DNA of 41,832 bases from Bryobacterales bacterium (GTDB lineage: Bacteria > Acidobacteriota > Terriglobia > Bryobacterales > UBA6623), in contig JAPPMB010000131.1 in assembly GCA_028819255.1 (NCBI GenBank), positions 1 to 41,832 on the forward strand. Reading direction: 5' to 3'. Position 1 is the first letter of the stretch; the number at the start of each line of letters is the position of its first letter. Under the pieces are notes generated by a model, which was not told the DNA's origin, did not search any database, and saw only the letters and a program-made list of their open reading frames with translations. Below are positions 1 through 9,037 of the stretch, in pieces. Made by a program: the position numbers and the translations under genes.

Positions 1-767
1 AAATCCGCAAAATGTAGTGCCAAGTGCGCAGGGATCACACGCGCAACCCGTTTCCAGTCAATAACTTACAAGAATTCCAAGTCGCCAAATGGCGAACTTG
101 GGCCTAGAGGATCCGGAAGTGGCCGGAAGAAGATCGACGCCGTCCACGTCCTGTCGGCCGAGCTTCGCCGAGCGACTGACTCGCCGCGTGTTCCGACGGA
201 CGACTCCAATGAGCTGAGGTTGTTTCGAGACTCGGGGCAGATCGTGACACTTGGAGGGAACGCTTGCGAGGATGGAGGAACATCCGGGCGGCCCTGCGTG
301 ACCGGTTCGGCGATGATCGCCCGCTCATCGAGGTCTTGTCCGGTGAATTGCCGTGTGAGAACCCGATATCGAGCATGGACTATCTAACCGCTAACCGGCT
401 CCTTTGGGCACGGATCAGGGAGTTGGAACCGTCCGGCGGGGACGTTTTCTTGGTTCAAGTGGGGATGCCACCCATCGCCCGTACCATCCCCGTCCGCAAC
501 GGGATCACGGCACGCGAGGATCGTTCCGCCGCAGGTGAAGCAGTGGCCCCCCGACGACGCCGGCTTGCCCTGGAGCCTGAGAAGCTCCGCGTGGAACGAC
601 GCCTCCAGACCCATGTCGTCGACCAGCGGAATCATTCGAACAAGTGCACGGCCGCTTCGCCTCCGCGAACTGCAGGGTGGCTCGTCTCCGGTCGCTCCAA
701 GAACACTCCGACCCCAGCAAGTCACATCGCTCGCAATCGGAGCTTCCCGCCTGCCCGGCGCAGGTCG
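1..767. other. No secure gene; decayed coding-like fragments
   Basis: No intact gene can be called here. On the plus strand two short open stretches look protein-like: about 115-280 in frame 1 (containing ELRLFRDSG and IVTLGG) and 213-540 in frame 0 (containing RDRFGDDRPL, MDYLTANRLL and WARIRELE). They overlap and a single frameshift near 230-280 would join them, which fits a decaying gene. The continuation of the second frame past 768 is antisense to a convincing TPR gene and is not real. I do not recognise the family. A minus-strand frame at 384-725 is also open but less convincing. Confidence 0.3.
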
Positions 768-1568
768 CTACGGCCTGCCTGCGCCGGGAGCAGGCTCTTC
801 GAGGCGCCTCAGTTCCTGCTCGGCCCTAAGCCGGACAAGTTCCGGCCCGAGGGCAACGGCCCGGCGCAACGTGGCTCCAGCCTTGCTCACTTTCCCGACG
901 GCCGCATAGGCGGCACCCAGGCGGAACAGTTGCCTGCCGTCAGGGACGGGATTCAGCTCGACCGCCAGTTCGAACTCGCCCATCGCACGCTCGATCTGGC
1001 CACGCTTCGCTGCGATGTGCCCAAGCGCCTCGTGCGCTTCGGAGGCCATCCCGGCGCGGAAGCCCTTCCATTCTTCCAGTCGGATCGAACGCGGAATCTC
1101 CTTGCGCTCCATGACGGCCAGGGCGCGGGTCGCGTACGACTCGGCCCGGTCGAGCAGGACACGCTCCTCCGTCGCGTCCTGAACTGCATTCGGGATCGCC
1201 GCTGAAAGCGTCAGCAAGGCTCGCAGATTCTCCGGCAGGAGCTCGAGCACCCGCTCTCCATTGCTGAGCACGCCTCCGAAATCGTCCAGGTCCTTGTGCG
1301 CCTCCATCAGATACACCGACGCCAGTCCCAGCAGTGCGGATTCGGGGTAGGCTGCCAGGAAGTCCCTTGCTTCAGCGACGCGCTTGCGGGCGTCGTTGGC
1401 AGCCAATACCTCCAGGTACTGATCGAACTCCTCCTGCGTTTTCGCTTGCGGAGCGCCCTCGATGTCTAGGAGCGGCCCGAACTGGGCTGGGGCCTGTGGG
1501 CCGGGTAAGGCAAGCCCCGCCAGCAGGACGAGGGTGGATCGGCTTGAACTCAGCCTACTGGTCGCCAT
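768..1568 (-). CDS. Secreted TPR-repeat protein
   Basis: About 266 residues. It starts with a signal peptide (hydrophobic stretch around LVLLAGLALPG, then PAQF), so it is probably exported. The rest is helical with TPR-like motifs, for example SAIPNAVQDA, EALGHIAAKRGQIERAMGEF and LFRLGAAYAAVGKVSKAGATL. TPRs are protein-binding scaffolds; no enzyme motif is visible. The ATG at 1568 was chosen over the longer open frame because it directly precedes the signal peptide; the upstream extension is Arg/Ser-rich and reads like the neighbour's shadow. It overlaps the end of the preceding TPR gene by 14 bases, so the two are probably translationally coupled. It is the last gene of the receptor operon that starts at 6936. 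The binding partner is unknown. Confidence 0.8.
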   Translation of the reverse strand: MATSRLSSSRSTLVLLAGLALPGPQAPAQFGPLLDIEGAPQAKTQEEFDQYLEVLAANDARKRVAEARDFLAAYPESALLGLASVYLMEAHKDLDDFGGVLSNGERVLELLPENLRALLTLSAAIPNAVQDATEERVLLDRAESYATRALAVMERKEIPRSIRLEEWKGFRAGMASEAHEALGHIAAKRGQIERAMGEFELAVELNPVPDGRQLFRLGAAYAAVGKVSKAGATLRRAVALGPELVRLRAEQELRRLEEPAPGAGRP

Positions 1569-2517
1569 AGATCCGCTTGAGCTCCTGGAACCGCATGACG
1601 TGCCGTCGCGCCTCGTTCGAGTCTCCCAGCTTGCGGTGCGCCGTGAACAGCAGGTAGTGAGACGCGGCATGGTCCGGATTCAGGCGGACCGCCTCGCTTG
1701 CCGCAGCGACCGCTTGCATCAGGTCCCCGTTCCTGTCATGGGCGCGCGCCAGCAGGGCATGCGCCTCGAACTCGTCGGGCTCGTTCTCGACGGCATTCCT
1801 GGCCCAGTTGGCGGCCGTTTCCGGATCGCCCTCAAGAGCGAGCCGGGCCATGCCTTGGTAGGGCATGCTGAAGCGCAGGCCCTCCTGCTTCACAAGTTCG
1901 ACGGAGACCCGATAGTGTTCCAGGGCGTCTTCCCGGCGATCCAGCCGCTCCAAGCAATAGGCCAGGTAGGAATGGCCGCGGACGTGATTTGCGTCAAGAG
2001 CAACGACCTTCTTGAAGTGGCGAAGCGCGCCGGCGAAGTCTCCCTGCACCGACTCCGCATGCCGACCCAGGTGAAAGTGCGGTTCGGGATCCGCCCGATC
2101 CGCAGCGATGGCCCTTGCCATCTGCTGCTCGAACAGCAGGTACTGATGGGCGTCGTAGTAGGCAAGCCCGAGCGCCTTGTGCAAGTAGGCCTCGTGAAGT
2201 CCCAGACGCTCCGCGGAGCGAAACCGCTGAATCGCACTGACCTTGTCCTGCCGCTGCCAGCAGACCACTCCGACCAGGTAGTGAAGATGCGGGTCCTCCG
2301 CCCCGGAGAGCGCCACGCCGTCGGCGAGTCTGGCTGCCTCCTTCCATTGGCGATCGCGGACGAACTGAAGCAGTCGGTGCTTGGCGCCGGGTCGAACGGT
2401 GTTTCCTTCTCCGACGAGTCCCGGAAGTTGGAACTGCGGATCGGCTCCCGTCTGGGCTGATGCCTTGCCGGCGACCAACGCCATCAACATGCCCAGCAGG
2501 GCGACCAGCCTGATCAA
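1555..2517 (-). CDS. Secreted TPR-repeat protein
   Basis: 320 residues, starting at a TTG with a GGGGGA ribosome-binding sequence just upstream. The N-terminus is a clear signal peptide (IRLVALLGMLMALVAG, cleavage near ASAQ). At least six TPR-like helical pairs follow, including HYLVGVVCWQRQDKVSAIQRF, LHKALGLAYYDAHQY, HFHLGRHAESVQGDFAGALRHF, GHSYLAYCLERLDRREDALEHY and ALLARAHDRNGDLMQAVAAA. There is no catalytic motif. It lies third in the minus-strand operon receptor, CarboxypepD-reg/TPR protein, this gene, second TPR protein, 37 bases after its upstream neighbour. A periplasmic scaffold role next to the beta-barrel receptor is inferred from position and export signal. Confidence 0.82.
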   Translation of the reverse strand: MIRLVALLGMLMALVAGKASAQTGADPQFQLPGLVGEGNTVRPGAKHRLLQFVRDRQWKEAARLADGVALSGAEDPHLHYLVGVVCWQRQDKVSAIQRFRSAERLGLHEAYLHKALGLAYYDAHQYLLFEQQMARAIAADRADPEPHFHLGRHAESVQGDFAGALRHFKKVVALDANHVRGHSYLAYCLERLDRREDALEHYRVSVELVKQEGLRFSMPYQGMARLALEGDPETAANWARNAVENEPDEFEAHALLARAHDRNGDLMQAVAAASEAVRLNPDHAASHYLLFTAHRKLGDSNEARRHVMRFQELKRIYGDQ

Positions 2518-2554
2518 GCTTCCCCCAAGGTGTTCGCCGCGGGCGCCTCGCGCA

Positions 2555-3481
2555 CTACGGCCTTCCGGCCGCGTCCTCCAGAACGCGCTGGATCTCCGGC
2601 AGCTTCGGATTGTCCGGATCGAGTTCCACAGCCTTCCGTATTGCTTCCAGCGCCTGGTCGAGCATGCCCAGATGGCCGTAGGTCAACGCGAGGCCCTCGT
2701 ATGCGACAGGGTCGTCCGGGGCGATTTCCGTCAGGCCCTCGAACGCCTCGCGCGCACCAGCAAGGTCGAATCTCTGGAGCGCTTGCTCTCCCCGGCTCCT
2801 CAAGAGCATTCCCTGTACGCGAAGGTCCGCTGCAGCAAACCGCTCAGGGTCGAGATGGGCTGCGGCTCGGGCCGCCTCCAGTGCCTTGGCCGCATCGTCC
2901 AGTCCCGCATAGGCCCGCGCAAGGATGTCGTGCAGGAAGGCATCTTCGGGGTAGAACTCGAGAAGGGACTCGATGCCCTTCACAGCGTCGAGGAATTCGA
3001 GGTCGGCCAGGTCTCTATGGGCCTTCTGCTCGATCCTCTCGAACTCGTTCTTCCTCAGTAGCGTCCTGCGGACGCCGATGTCCGTTCCGGCGGTCACGAA
3101 CTGCTTGACCGGCACGTGGTTGCGCAGCTGGGCCTCCAGAACATAGCTGCCCGGAAAGAGTTCCGGAAACTCGGCGGCGCCGTCTTTGTCTGACTTGCGG
3201 TACAGGGGCGGCATGTCGGACGCGTCCTCTTGGTCGACGATCCTCAGCCGCACCTCGACGTTGCGCAGGGGCTTGCCGTTCTTGTCGAGAAAGGTGCAAA
3301 GGAAAGGCTGGGCGTCAAGAGCGGGAATCAGGACAAGGCCTAGGAGCAGCACCGTGCCGGCTCTCGTTCCCAAGGCCGGAGTCCGGCAGGGATAGGCCCT
3401 GCAGGGGCCGGTGAGCCTGCTCTTCCGTTTCGGACCAGTCCGATTGCGCAAGGCTGCCATCTCCAATTCCCCGCCCGCCAT
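2555..3481 (-). CDS. Exported protein with carboxypeptidase-regulatory-like domain and TPRs
   Basis: 308 residues. A basic N-terminus is followed by a hydrophobic segment (TVLLLGLVLIPALDAQ) that acts as signal peptide or anchor. Residues about 58-130 form a beta-sandwich resembling the carboxypeptidase-regulatory/CNA-B type (FLDKNGKPLRNVEVRL, AEFPELFPGSYVLEAQL), the same fold class that opens the upstream receptor. Residues 150-300 are TPR-like (FLHDILARAYAGLDDAAKALEAA, AYEGLALTYGHLGMLDQALEAI). It starts 41 bases after the receptor stop, so the two are probably co-transcribed. An ATG seven codons downstream (3460) is an alternative start. Function is unknown; the shared domain with the receptor suggests they act together in the periplasm. 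Confidence 0.78.
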   Translation of the reverse strand: MAGGELEMAALRNRTGPKRKSRLTGPCRAYPCRTPALGTRAGTVLLLGLVLIPALDAQPFLCTFLDKNGKPLRNVEVRLRIVDQEDASDMPPLYRKSDKDGAAEFPELFPGSYVLEAQLRNHVPVKQFVTAGTDIGVRRTLLRKNEFERIEQKAHRDLADLEFLDAVKGIESLLEFYPEDAFLHDILARAYAGLDDAAKALEAARAAAHLDPERFAAADLRVQGMLLRSRGEQALQRFDLAGAREAFEGLTEIAPDDPVAYEGLALTYGHLGMLDQALEAIRKAVELDPDNPKLPEIQRVLEDAAGRP

Positions 3482-3522
3482 CGTCGCCTTCGGGCGCAGC
3501 CGCGCAGTTGCGCGGCGCGCCC

Positions 3523-6500
3523 CTAGAAATTGATCTTGAGGACCAGTGTCACGTTCCTAGGCTGGTTCGCCTGTCCGCGCACGCGCCCGAAACTCTGGGG
3601 ACTGTTGATGTTCGTCGCGATGTTCCGGAACACGACCTGGTTGAAGACGTTGAAGAACTGCGCTCGGAACTCGATGTTGAACGCTTCGCTGATCGCATTG
3701 ATGTAGGTGCGCTTCGAGATCGAAAGGTCCGTCCCGTAGAACGAGAACCCGCGCATGTCGGGTTCCACCCGCCCGACGTCGCCGAAGGTGAATGGCGCCG
3801 GCTGGGCGAAGGCGTCGATGTTCAGGAACAGATCCCTCCCAGGATCGATGTCGCCCTTGCTCACGCCTGTCCGGCGCGAGACTCCCGGAACGCGGCTCGG
3901 CCTGTTGCCGCCGTTGAAGATCGGCAGGGGCGGGCCCCCGACGATTCGCAGGGGCGGGCCGCTCTCATAGTAGATCGTGGAGCCGACTTCCCATCCGCGC
4001 AGTGCCGCTCCCGCGCCGCCCGTCGCGTTTTTCCCGAACGGAAGCTCGTAAATCCAGTTGGCCACCAGCGTGTGTGTGCGATCGATGGGGGAAATCGACT
4101 TCTCCAGGTACCCGCGCTCGGCGTCCATCGGGTTCGGATCCTGGATTGACCACGCGTTCGCGTTGATGTCGCTGATGTTCTTGGACATCGTGTACGTGGT
4201 CAGGAATCCCAGGCCCTTGGAGAAGCGCTTCTCGATCTTGGCCTGCATCGAGTGGTACGTGCTGTTGCCCACAGGGTGGGCCTTCACTGCGACCCGGTTG
4301 TACTGCGGGAACGGCCGCAGAGCCTGCGCGACGGAACCGCGGAATCCGGGATACGGGGCTCCGATGCCCGCGGCAGCGGCCTCCGGATCGTCGAACGGTC
4401 TGCGGAGCAATCCGCCGAGACTGAGGTTGGACGTGGGAACCTGGTTGAGGTTGAGCAGGTTCGACGGCCATCCGGTGCCCCGAACGCCGACGTAGGCGAC
4501 GTCGGCAACGATTCCGGCTATCAGCTCCCGCTGGATGTTGAAGTTCCAGTTGACGGTGTACGGCGGTCTCGCGCCGTCGGGATTCACCCACTCGGCCGTG
4601 CTGCCGACTCCAATGCCGGGATCCAGATTCGGCAGCTGACCCGTAAACGGGGGAAAGCCGTCTCGAAGCTTGAACGCCGGAGAGATCCCGTTGTCGAGCG
4701 ACTGGGGCGAGTCGAACGCCACGTACCCGAGCTTGAGTTCCGGCTGGCCTACCACGACGCCGCTGTTGACGAAGTTGCTCTGGGTGTAGATGATGCCGAT
4801 CCCGGTCCGAATCACTGTCTTGTCGTTGACCGAGTAGGCCAGACCGACCCTGGGGCCCCAGTTGGTCATGTCGGTGGCGGGCACGATCGGGTCGTTCCCG
4901 AACACGTATGCTCCGGGAATCCCTCCCGCAGCCGGGTTCGCAAGGCGCAGGTCCATCGCGGACATGACGTCGCCGGCCTCGCGAACCGGACGCGCAATCT
5001 CGTACCGCAGTCCCAGGCTCGCCGTGAATTTCGGCGTGATCTGGATCTTGTCCTCCACGTACCACGCGAAGTAGTCGCCCTCGTACAGCCCGGTGATCGG
5101 CCCTATGAGGCGGAGCCCCTGGAACACATCTCCCTGCAGCATGCTCCCAAGACCGTCGCCCCAGCGGCCGAAGTTGGGCGAATTGGGCTGGCTGCTCGAC
5201 GTGGTGCGGAAGTCGAACCGGCCCGCTTCCCAGGCGTTCACACGACGGGTGTTGTTCTGCAGCCAGACCTCGCCGCCGAACATGATCTGGTGCTTTCCGC
5301 GGGTCCAGGTCAACGTGTCCGAGACGATGGTCGTCGGATTGATGCGGAATTCGGGACCGGCGCCGGAGTTCCCCATGGTCAGATACCCGGCCGGCCGGAA
5401 CTGCGGCAGCACGACGATTTCGTCCGGCAGCCCGGGGACATCGAGGATGTTTCCGTCGTGCAGAACGTTGCCGGTCCGCGGAATCCGGAAGTTCGAGTAG
5501 CCCCAGGAGAGGTGGTTCAGCAGCGTCGGAGTGATCACCCAGTCGTAGTTCACACGCAGCGACCACGTCTGCGTCGGCGTCCGGATTCCCGTGTCGAGCG
5601 GGTGATTGCCCCACGCGGAGTAGCGGAAGATTCGGAGGTTCGCGTACCACCAGCTGCCGCTCAGGCGGTGGTTCTCCGATAGGGCGTGGTCGAACTTGAG
5701 TGCGAACGAGTCGTCGTCGGTGGGATTGGACGAGCGATTCACCCAGTTGTCCACGATGCCCGCGCGATCCGGAGCGGGGAGCATGCCCATCACTGTGCCG
5801 GCGATGGGATCGATGCGTGTCGAGGGAATCCTGTTGTTCTGGAAGGCGTCCCGCATGAAGCCGCCCTCGCCGTCGGGACGGGTCGAATTCCCGTCGAAGA
5901 CCGGGATCAGATTCCCCCCGGGGTCGGTGAGCGCTGCGAAGTCGCCCTGCCGGAACTCGTTCGTCGGAATCGTCAGCAGACCCAGCGCCCCGGTTCCGCC
6001 CCGGCGCTTGAAGCCCTGCCAGGAGAAGTGGAAGAACGACTTGTTCTTTCGAATCGGACCGCCGATGTTGCCGCCGTACTCGTTCTGCCTGACGATGGGC
6101 CGGCTCGGGTTGAAGAAGCCGCTGGCGTCGAGCTTGTCGTTCCTGATGAACCAGAACGCGTTGCCGTGAAACTGGTTGGTTCCCGAGCGCAGCGTGTAGT
6201 TCGTGATTCCAACGCCGCGGCCCAGGTTCGCGGGATACATGGTCGTGCTGACCTTGAACTCCTGCACGGACTCGAACGGCGGTCCCATGCGGTCCGTCAG
6301 GCCTGGCGACTCTAGCAGGGTGAACGGCACGCCGTCGATGATGTCCTGGCCGGTGAACTGGGGCGCTCCAAGGATGTGGCGGTTCCAGCCGCGGCCCCCG
6401 CTGACTCCTGGCGTCAGGAAGGTGAACTGGCCGATCTCCCGACGTCCCGATGCGCCGGCTCCCGTCGACTTGCCGCTGAGGCCCAGCGGCAAGTCGATCA

Positions 6501-6936
6501 TCAGCTTCCGTTCCATGACGGTGCTGAGTTCCGCGTTGTCGGTTCGAAGAAGCGGCGCCGCTGTGCCTTCGATGGTCACGCTCTCGGTGACCTCCCCGAT
6601 CTCAAGAACGATGTTCACGTCCGTGGCGGTCGCCGTGTTGACGCTGACCGAGTCGCGCACGAATCGCTTGAAGCCGTCCAGTGTCGCCTCGACCCGGTAG
6701 TTGCCGACAGGAACGTTGCCCACGACATAGATTCCAGAGAGCGTAGTGACGGTCTGCAATGTCTGCCCGGTATCGAGATTCATGGCCTGGACGTTCGCCC
6801 CGCCCACGACCGCCCCGCTGGCATCCTGCACGATGCCGCGAATGCTCGCCGTCTGCTGGGCGAGCACCATGGAAGGTAGCGTGAGGAGCCCCAGCACCAG
6901 CGGAACAAGCACGCGGATTCGATTCGTTCGCATCAT
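3523..6936 (-). CDS. Oar-like TonB-dependent outer-membrane receptor
   Basis: 1137 residues. Signal peptide (VLVPLVLGLLTLPSMVLAQQ), then a carboxypeptidase-regulatory-like beta domain at about 28-110 (ASIRGIVQDASGAVVGGANV, GIYVVGNVPVGNYRVEATL), a plug-like region (QDIIDGVPF, GTNQFHGNAFWF, EYGGNIGGPIRKNKSFF) and a long beta-barrel (SGSWWY, FAWYVEDKIQITPKFTASLGLRYE) that ends in the Phe typical of outer-membrane barrels. This matches the Oar-like TonB receptor type common in Acidobacteriota. The substrate cannot be told from sequence; carbohydrate or peptide uptake, or surface adhesion, are possible. Two ATG codons start the gene; the strong AAGGAG site is best spaced for the second (6933). It leads an operon with three TPR genes and diverges from another TPR/ASPIC-UnbV pair. 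Confidence 0.9.
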   Translation of the reverse strand: MMRTNRIRVLVPLVLGLLTLPSMVLAQQTASIRGIVQDASGAVVGGANVQAMNLDTGQTLQTVTTLSGIYVVGNVPVGNYRVEATLDGFKRFVRDSVSVNTATATDVNIVLEIGEVTESVTIEGTAAPLLRTDNAELSTVMERKLMIDLPLGLSGKSTGAGASGRREIGQFTFLTPGVSGGRGWNRHILGAPQFTGQDIIDGVPFTLLESPGLTDRMGPPFESVQEFKVSTTMYPANLGRGVGITNYTLRSGTNQFHGNAFWFIRNDKLDASGFFNPSRPIVRQNEYGGNIGGPIRKNKSFFHFSWQGFKRRGGTGALGLLTIPTNEFRQGDFAALTDPGGNLIPVFDGNSTRPDGEGGFMRDAFQNNRIPSTRIDPIAGTVMGMLPAPDRAGIVDNWVNRSSNPTDDDSFALKFDHALSENHRLSGSWWYANLRIFRYSAWGNHPLDTGIRTPTQTWSLRVNYDWVITPTLLNHLSWGYSNFRIPRTGNVLHDGNILDVPGLPDEIVVLPQFRPAGYLTMGNSGAGPEFRINPTTIVSDTLTWTRGKHQIMFGGEVWLQNNTRRVNAWEAGRFDFRTTSSSQPNSPNFGRWGDGLGSMLQGDVFQGLRLIGPITGLYEGDYFAWYVEDKIQITPKFTASLGLRYEIARPVREAGDVMSAMDLRLANPAAGGIPGAYVFGNDPIVPATDMTNWGPRVGLAYSVNDKTVIRTGIGIIYTQSNFVNSGVVVGQPELKLGYVAFDSPQSLDNGISPAFKLRDGFPPFTGQLPNLDPGIGVGSTAEWVNPDGARPPYTVNWNFNIQRELIAGIVADVAYVGVRGTGWPSNLLNLNQVPTSNLSLGGLLRRPFDDPEAAAAGIGAPYPGFRGSVAQALRPFPQYNRVAVKAHPVGNSTYHSMQAKIEKRFSKGLGFLTTYTMSKNISDINANAWSIQDPNPMDAERGYLEKSISPIDRTHTLVANWIYELPFGKNATGGAGAALRGWEVGSTIYYESGPPLRIVGGPPLPIFNGGNRPSRVPGVSRRTGVSKGDIDPGRDLFLNIDAFAQPAPFTFGDVGRVEPDMRGFSFYGTDLSISKRTYINAISEAFNIEFRAQFFNVFNQVVFRNIATNINSPQSFGRVRGQANQPRNVTLVLKINF

Positions 6937-7129
6937 CTCTCCTTCCCGGGAGCCCTCCCGAAGTCGGCCCTAGCTTACCCCAGAATTCGCTGTCCACTCC
7001 CCCTGCTCTTTCGAACTTCCTTGCAGAACTCGGCACCAAACGCTATTGGTCGTTGAGTCAAAGCGTTGAAGCGGCACGCTGAAGTTGCTACCGGATGGCC
7101 GCTCATGATCCAATCCAACTGGACAGGAG
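6937..7129. promoter_or_regulatory. Divergent intergenic region
   Basis: This 193-base gap separates the divergently transcribed receptor operon and the TPR/ASPIC-UnbV pair, so promoters for both must lie here or overlap the gene starts. It is less GC-rich than the genes. An AAGGAG ribosome binding site for the receptor sits on the minus strand just after 6936, and AGGAG on the plus strand at 7125-7129. I could not pick convincing -35/-10 pairs. Confidence 0.4.
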
Positions 7130-9037
7130 ATGTCCCGATCAGTGGCAGTGACCATCCACTACCTGCCGTGTGTCTTGGCGCTTGCCGCAGGAATACTCCC
7201 AATGACGGCGACTGCGGCCCAGTCGCCGCACGAACTGGCTCGCCAGGCGGGTGAGGCGATGCAGCGCCAGGACTATGCGGCTGCGGAGTCGACCTACCGG
7301 AGTCTCATCCCCCAGGCGCCCGAGATGGCCGAACTCCACAGCAATCTCGGACTGGCCTGCTTCATGCAGAAGAAGCTCCCGTGCACGCTGGAGGCGCTCC
7401 AGACGGCGCTGGGTCTGAACCCGGATCTCTTCCTGCCCAACTATCTGCTCGGACAGATCCGGTTTCAGCAAGGCCGGTACGAGGACGCTCGGGGATTTGT
7501 CGAACTAGCCCTGAATCTGCAGCCGCAGCAGCCGGAGGCGCGGCAGCTTCTGCTTGCCGTCCTTGTTGGGCTCAAGGAGTACGAGCAGGCCGTCGAGGAG
7601 TGGGAAAAGGAGTTGGCCGCCAATCCGCGAGACGCGGACGCCCACTACGGTCTCGGCAACGTGTACATGCAGTTGAGCCAGCAAGCCACAGACCAATTGC
7701 TGGAGCATGAAGGGAGCGGCTACGTGTTGCTCGTCGCCGCCGAGCGCGACGCGGAGGACCCGCAATGGCTGACGTTTTCCCTCAATGCGTACCGGGATGC
7801 CTTCGCGCACGAAATCCGTCTTCCGGGGGCGCGCACACCGTATGCCCGGCTCCAGCTTTCCCAAAAGGATTGGGCCGCGGCGCGAACTACGCTCGAGGCG
7901 GAGCTCGACCTGGATCCCCACAGCTATGAGGCCCGCTTCTACCTCGCCCAGGCGGCACTCGGCGATGGCCAGGTGGAGCTGAGTGTCCGTCTGCTCGACG
8001 AGGCGGTGGACGTTCGGCCGGAGTTCTTCCGTCCGCTTCCCGAGCTCCTGCCCGTCTTCGACGATGTTGATTCGGCGGCGCTGCGCTCCGCGCTGGACGG
8101 AGGCCGGGAGTCGTTTGGCGCCGCGTTCCTGCTCGCCCGGCTCCCGGAGCCTCCGCACGACAGGGGCGCTGCGAACGCATGGCTTTCGCTCGCGGAACGG
8201 CTGCGCGACGCGCAATTCGCTTCGGTCTCCGCGCGGACCGTCGAGGAGAGCTCGGAAAGCGCGGGCCTGGAAAAGCTGCGGAGGAAGCGGTACGCGGACG
8301 GCCTCGGGATTCTTCTGCCGCTGGCCCGAAGCGGGGCGCTGCAGCGACAGCATTACCCGGCCGTCGCGGCGGCCCTCGTCAGAGTTCGCAGGCCGCAAGA
8401 CGCGGTCGCGCTTTTTCGCGGGGTGGTGCCGCAGGGACCGGACGAACTGTACCTGCTCGCTTCCAGCTACAGGCAGGCCGCGCTCATCCAGTTTGAGCGC
8501 ATGGTGCAGATGGACCCGGATTCCTCTCGGGCGCATCAGGTTCTGGGCGATTCCTACCTGGCGCGCCAGCGCCTGGACCAGGCGCTCGAGGAGTACGAGC
8601 GCGCCGTCGAGTTGTCACCGACCGATTCCGGGCTCCGATACCAAGTGGGCAGCGTGCTGCACCGCAAGATGGAGTACGGCCGGTCTGCCGAAGTCTTCTC
8701 GCAAGTGGTCGAACTCGATCCCCTGAACGCCGAGGCCCATGTGCTGCGCGGCGAGGCCCTGGCGCGCCTCGGCCGCAGCGACGAGGCAATGCGTTCCCTG
8801 GAGCGCGGACTCGCTCTGAAGCCGGAATCCGCGGCCGCGCATGTGACGCTCGGTCGCGTGTACCGCACAGCAGGCAGGACCGAGGAGGCCCTGCGCCACC
8901 TTTCCCTGGGTGCCGCCTCCGATCCGGACGGCACGGTTCACTACCAGCTGTTCCTGCTCTACCGGGAACTGAACAGGCCGGAAGAGGCGAGAGCTGCTCT
9001 TGCGAAGTCGCAGCGATTGCGTGCCAGGGGACGTTGA
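7130..9037 (+). CDS. Large secreted TPR-repeat protein
   Basis: 635 residues. Signal peptide YLPCVLALAAGILPMTATAA, then TPR arrays at the N-terminal third (ELHSNLGLACFMQKKLPCTLEAL, PNYLLGQIRFQQGRYEDARGF, AHYGLGNVYMQLSQ) and C-terminal third (AHQVLGDSYLARQRLDQALEEY, LRYQVGSVLHRKMEYGRSAEVF, AHVLRGEALARLGRSDEAM, AHVTLGRVYRTAGRTEEAL), with a less regular middle. No catalytic motif is visible. ATG at 7130 follows AGGAG with no spacing, while the in-frame GTG at 7142 has better spacing, so the start could be four codons later. Its stop overlaps the TTG start of the next gene (TTGA), indicating coupled translation with the ASPIC-UnbV protein. It is probably a periplasmic scaffold partner of that protein. 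Confidence 0.85.
   Translation: MSRSVAVTIHYLPCVLALAAGILPMTATAAQSPHELARQAGEAMQRQDYAAAESTYRSLIPQAPEMAELHSNLGLACFMQKKLPCTLEALQTALGLNPDLFLPNYLLGQIRFQQGRYEDARGFVELALNLQPQQPEARQLLLAVLVGLKEYEQAVEEWEKELAANPRDADAHYGLGNVYMQLSQQATDQLLEHEGSGYVLLVAAERDAEDPQWLTFSLNAYRDAFAHEIRLPGARTPYARLQLSQKDWAAARTTLEAELDLDPHSYEARFYLAQAALGDGQVELSVRLLDEAVDVRPEFFRPLPELLPVFDDVDSAALRSALDGGRESFGAAFLLARLPEPPHDRGAANAWLSLAERLRDAQFASVSARTVEESSESAGLEKLRRKRYADGLGILLPLARSGALQRQHYPAVAAALVRVRRPQDAVALFRGVVPQGPDELYLLASSYRQAALIQFERMVQMDPDSSRAHQVLGDSYLARQRLDQALEEYERAVELSPTDSGLRYQVGSVLHRKMEYGRSAEVFSQVVELDPLNAEAHVLRGEALARLGRSDEAMRSLERGLALKPESAAAHVTLGRVYRTAGRTEEALRHLSLGAASDPDGTVHYQLFLLYRELNRPEEARAALAKSQRLRARGR

Noticed and set aside
1..66. Minus-strand reading IDWKRVARVIPAHL resembling the start of an IS4-type transposase
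   Set aside because: Only about 20 codons are present and no start codon is found, so it cannot be supported.
264..1205. Plus-strand open frame of 313 codons
   Set aside because: Its second half is antisense to the TPR gene 768-1568, which has signal peptide and TPR motifs; only the first ~270 bases look protein-like.
4252..5682. Plus-strand frame of 476 codons opposite the receptor
   Set aside because: Mirror of the receptor's GC-rich codons; no motif, whereas the receptor has a complete family pattern.
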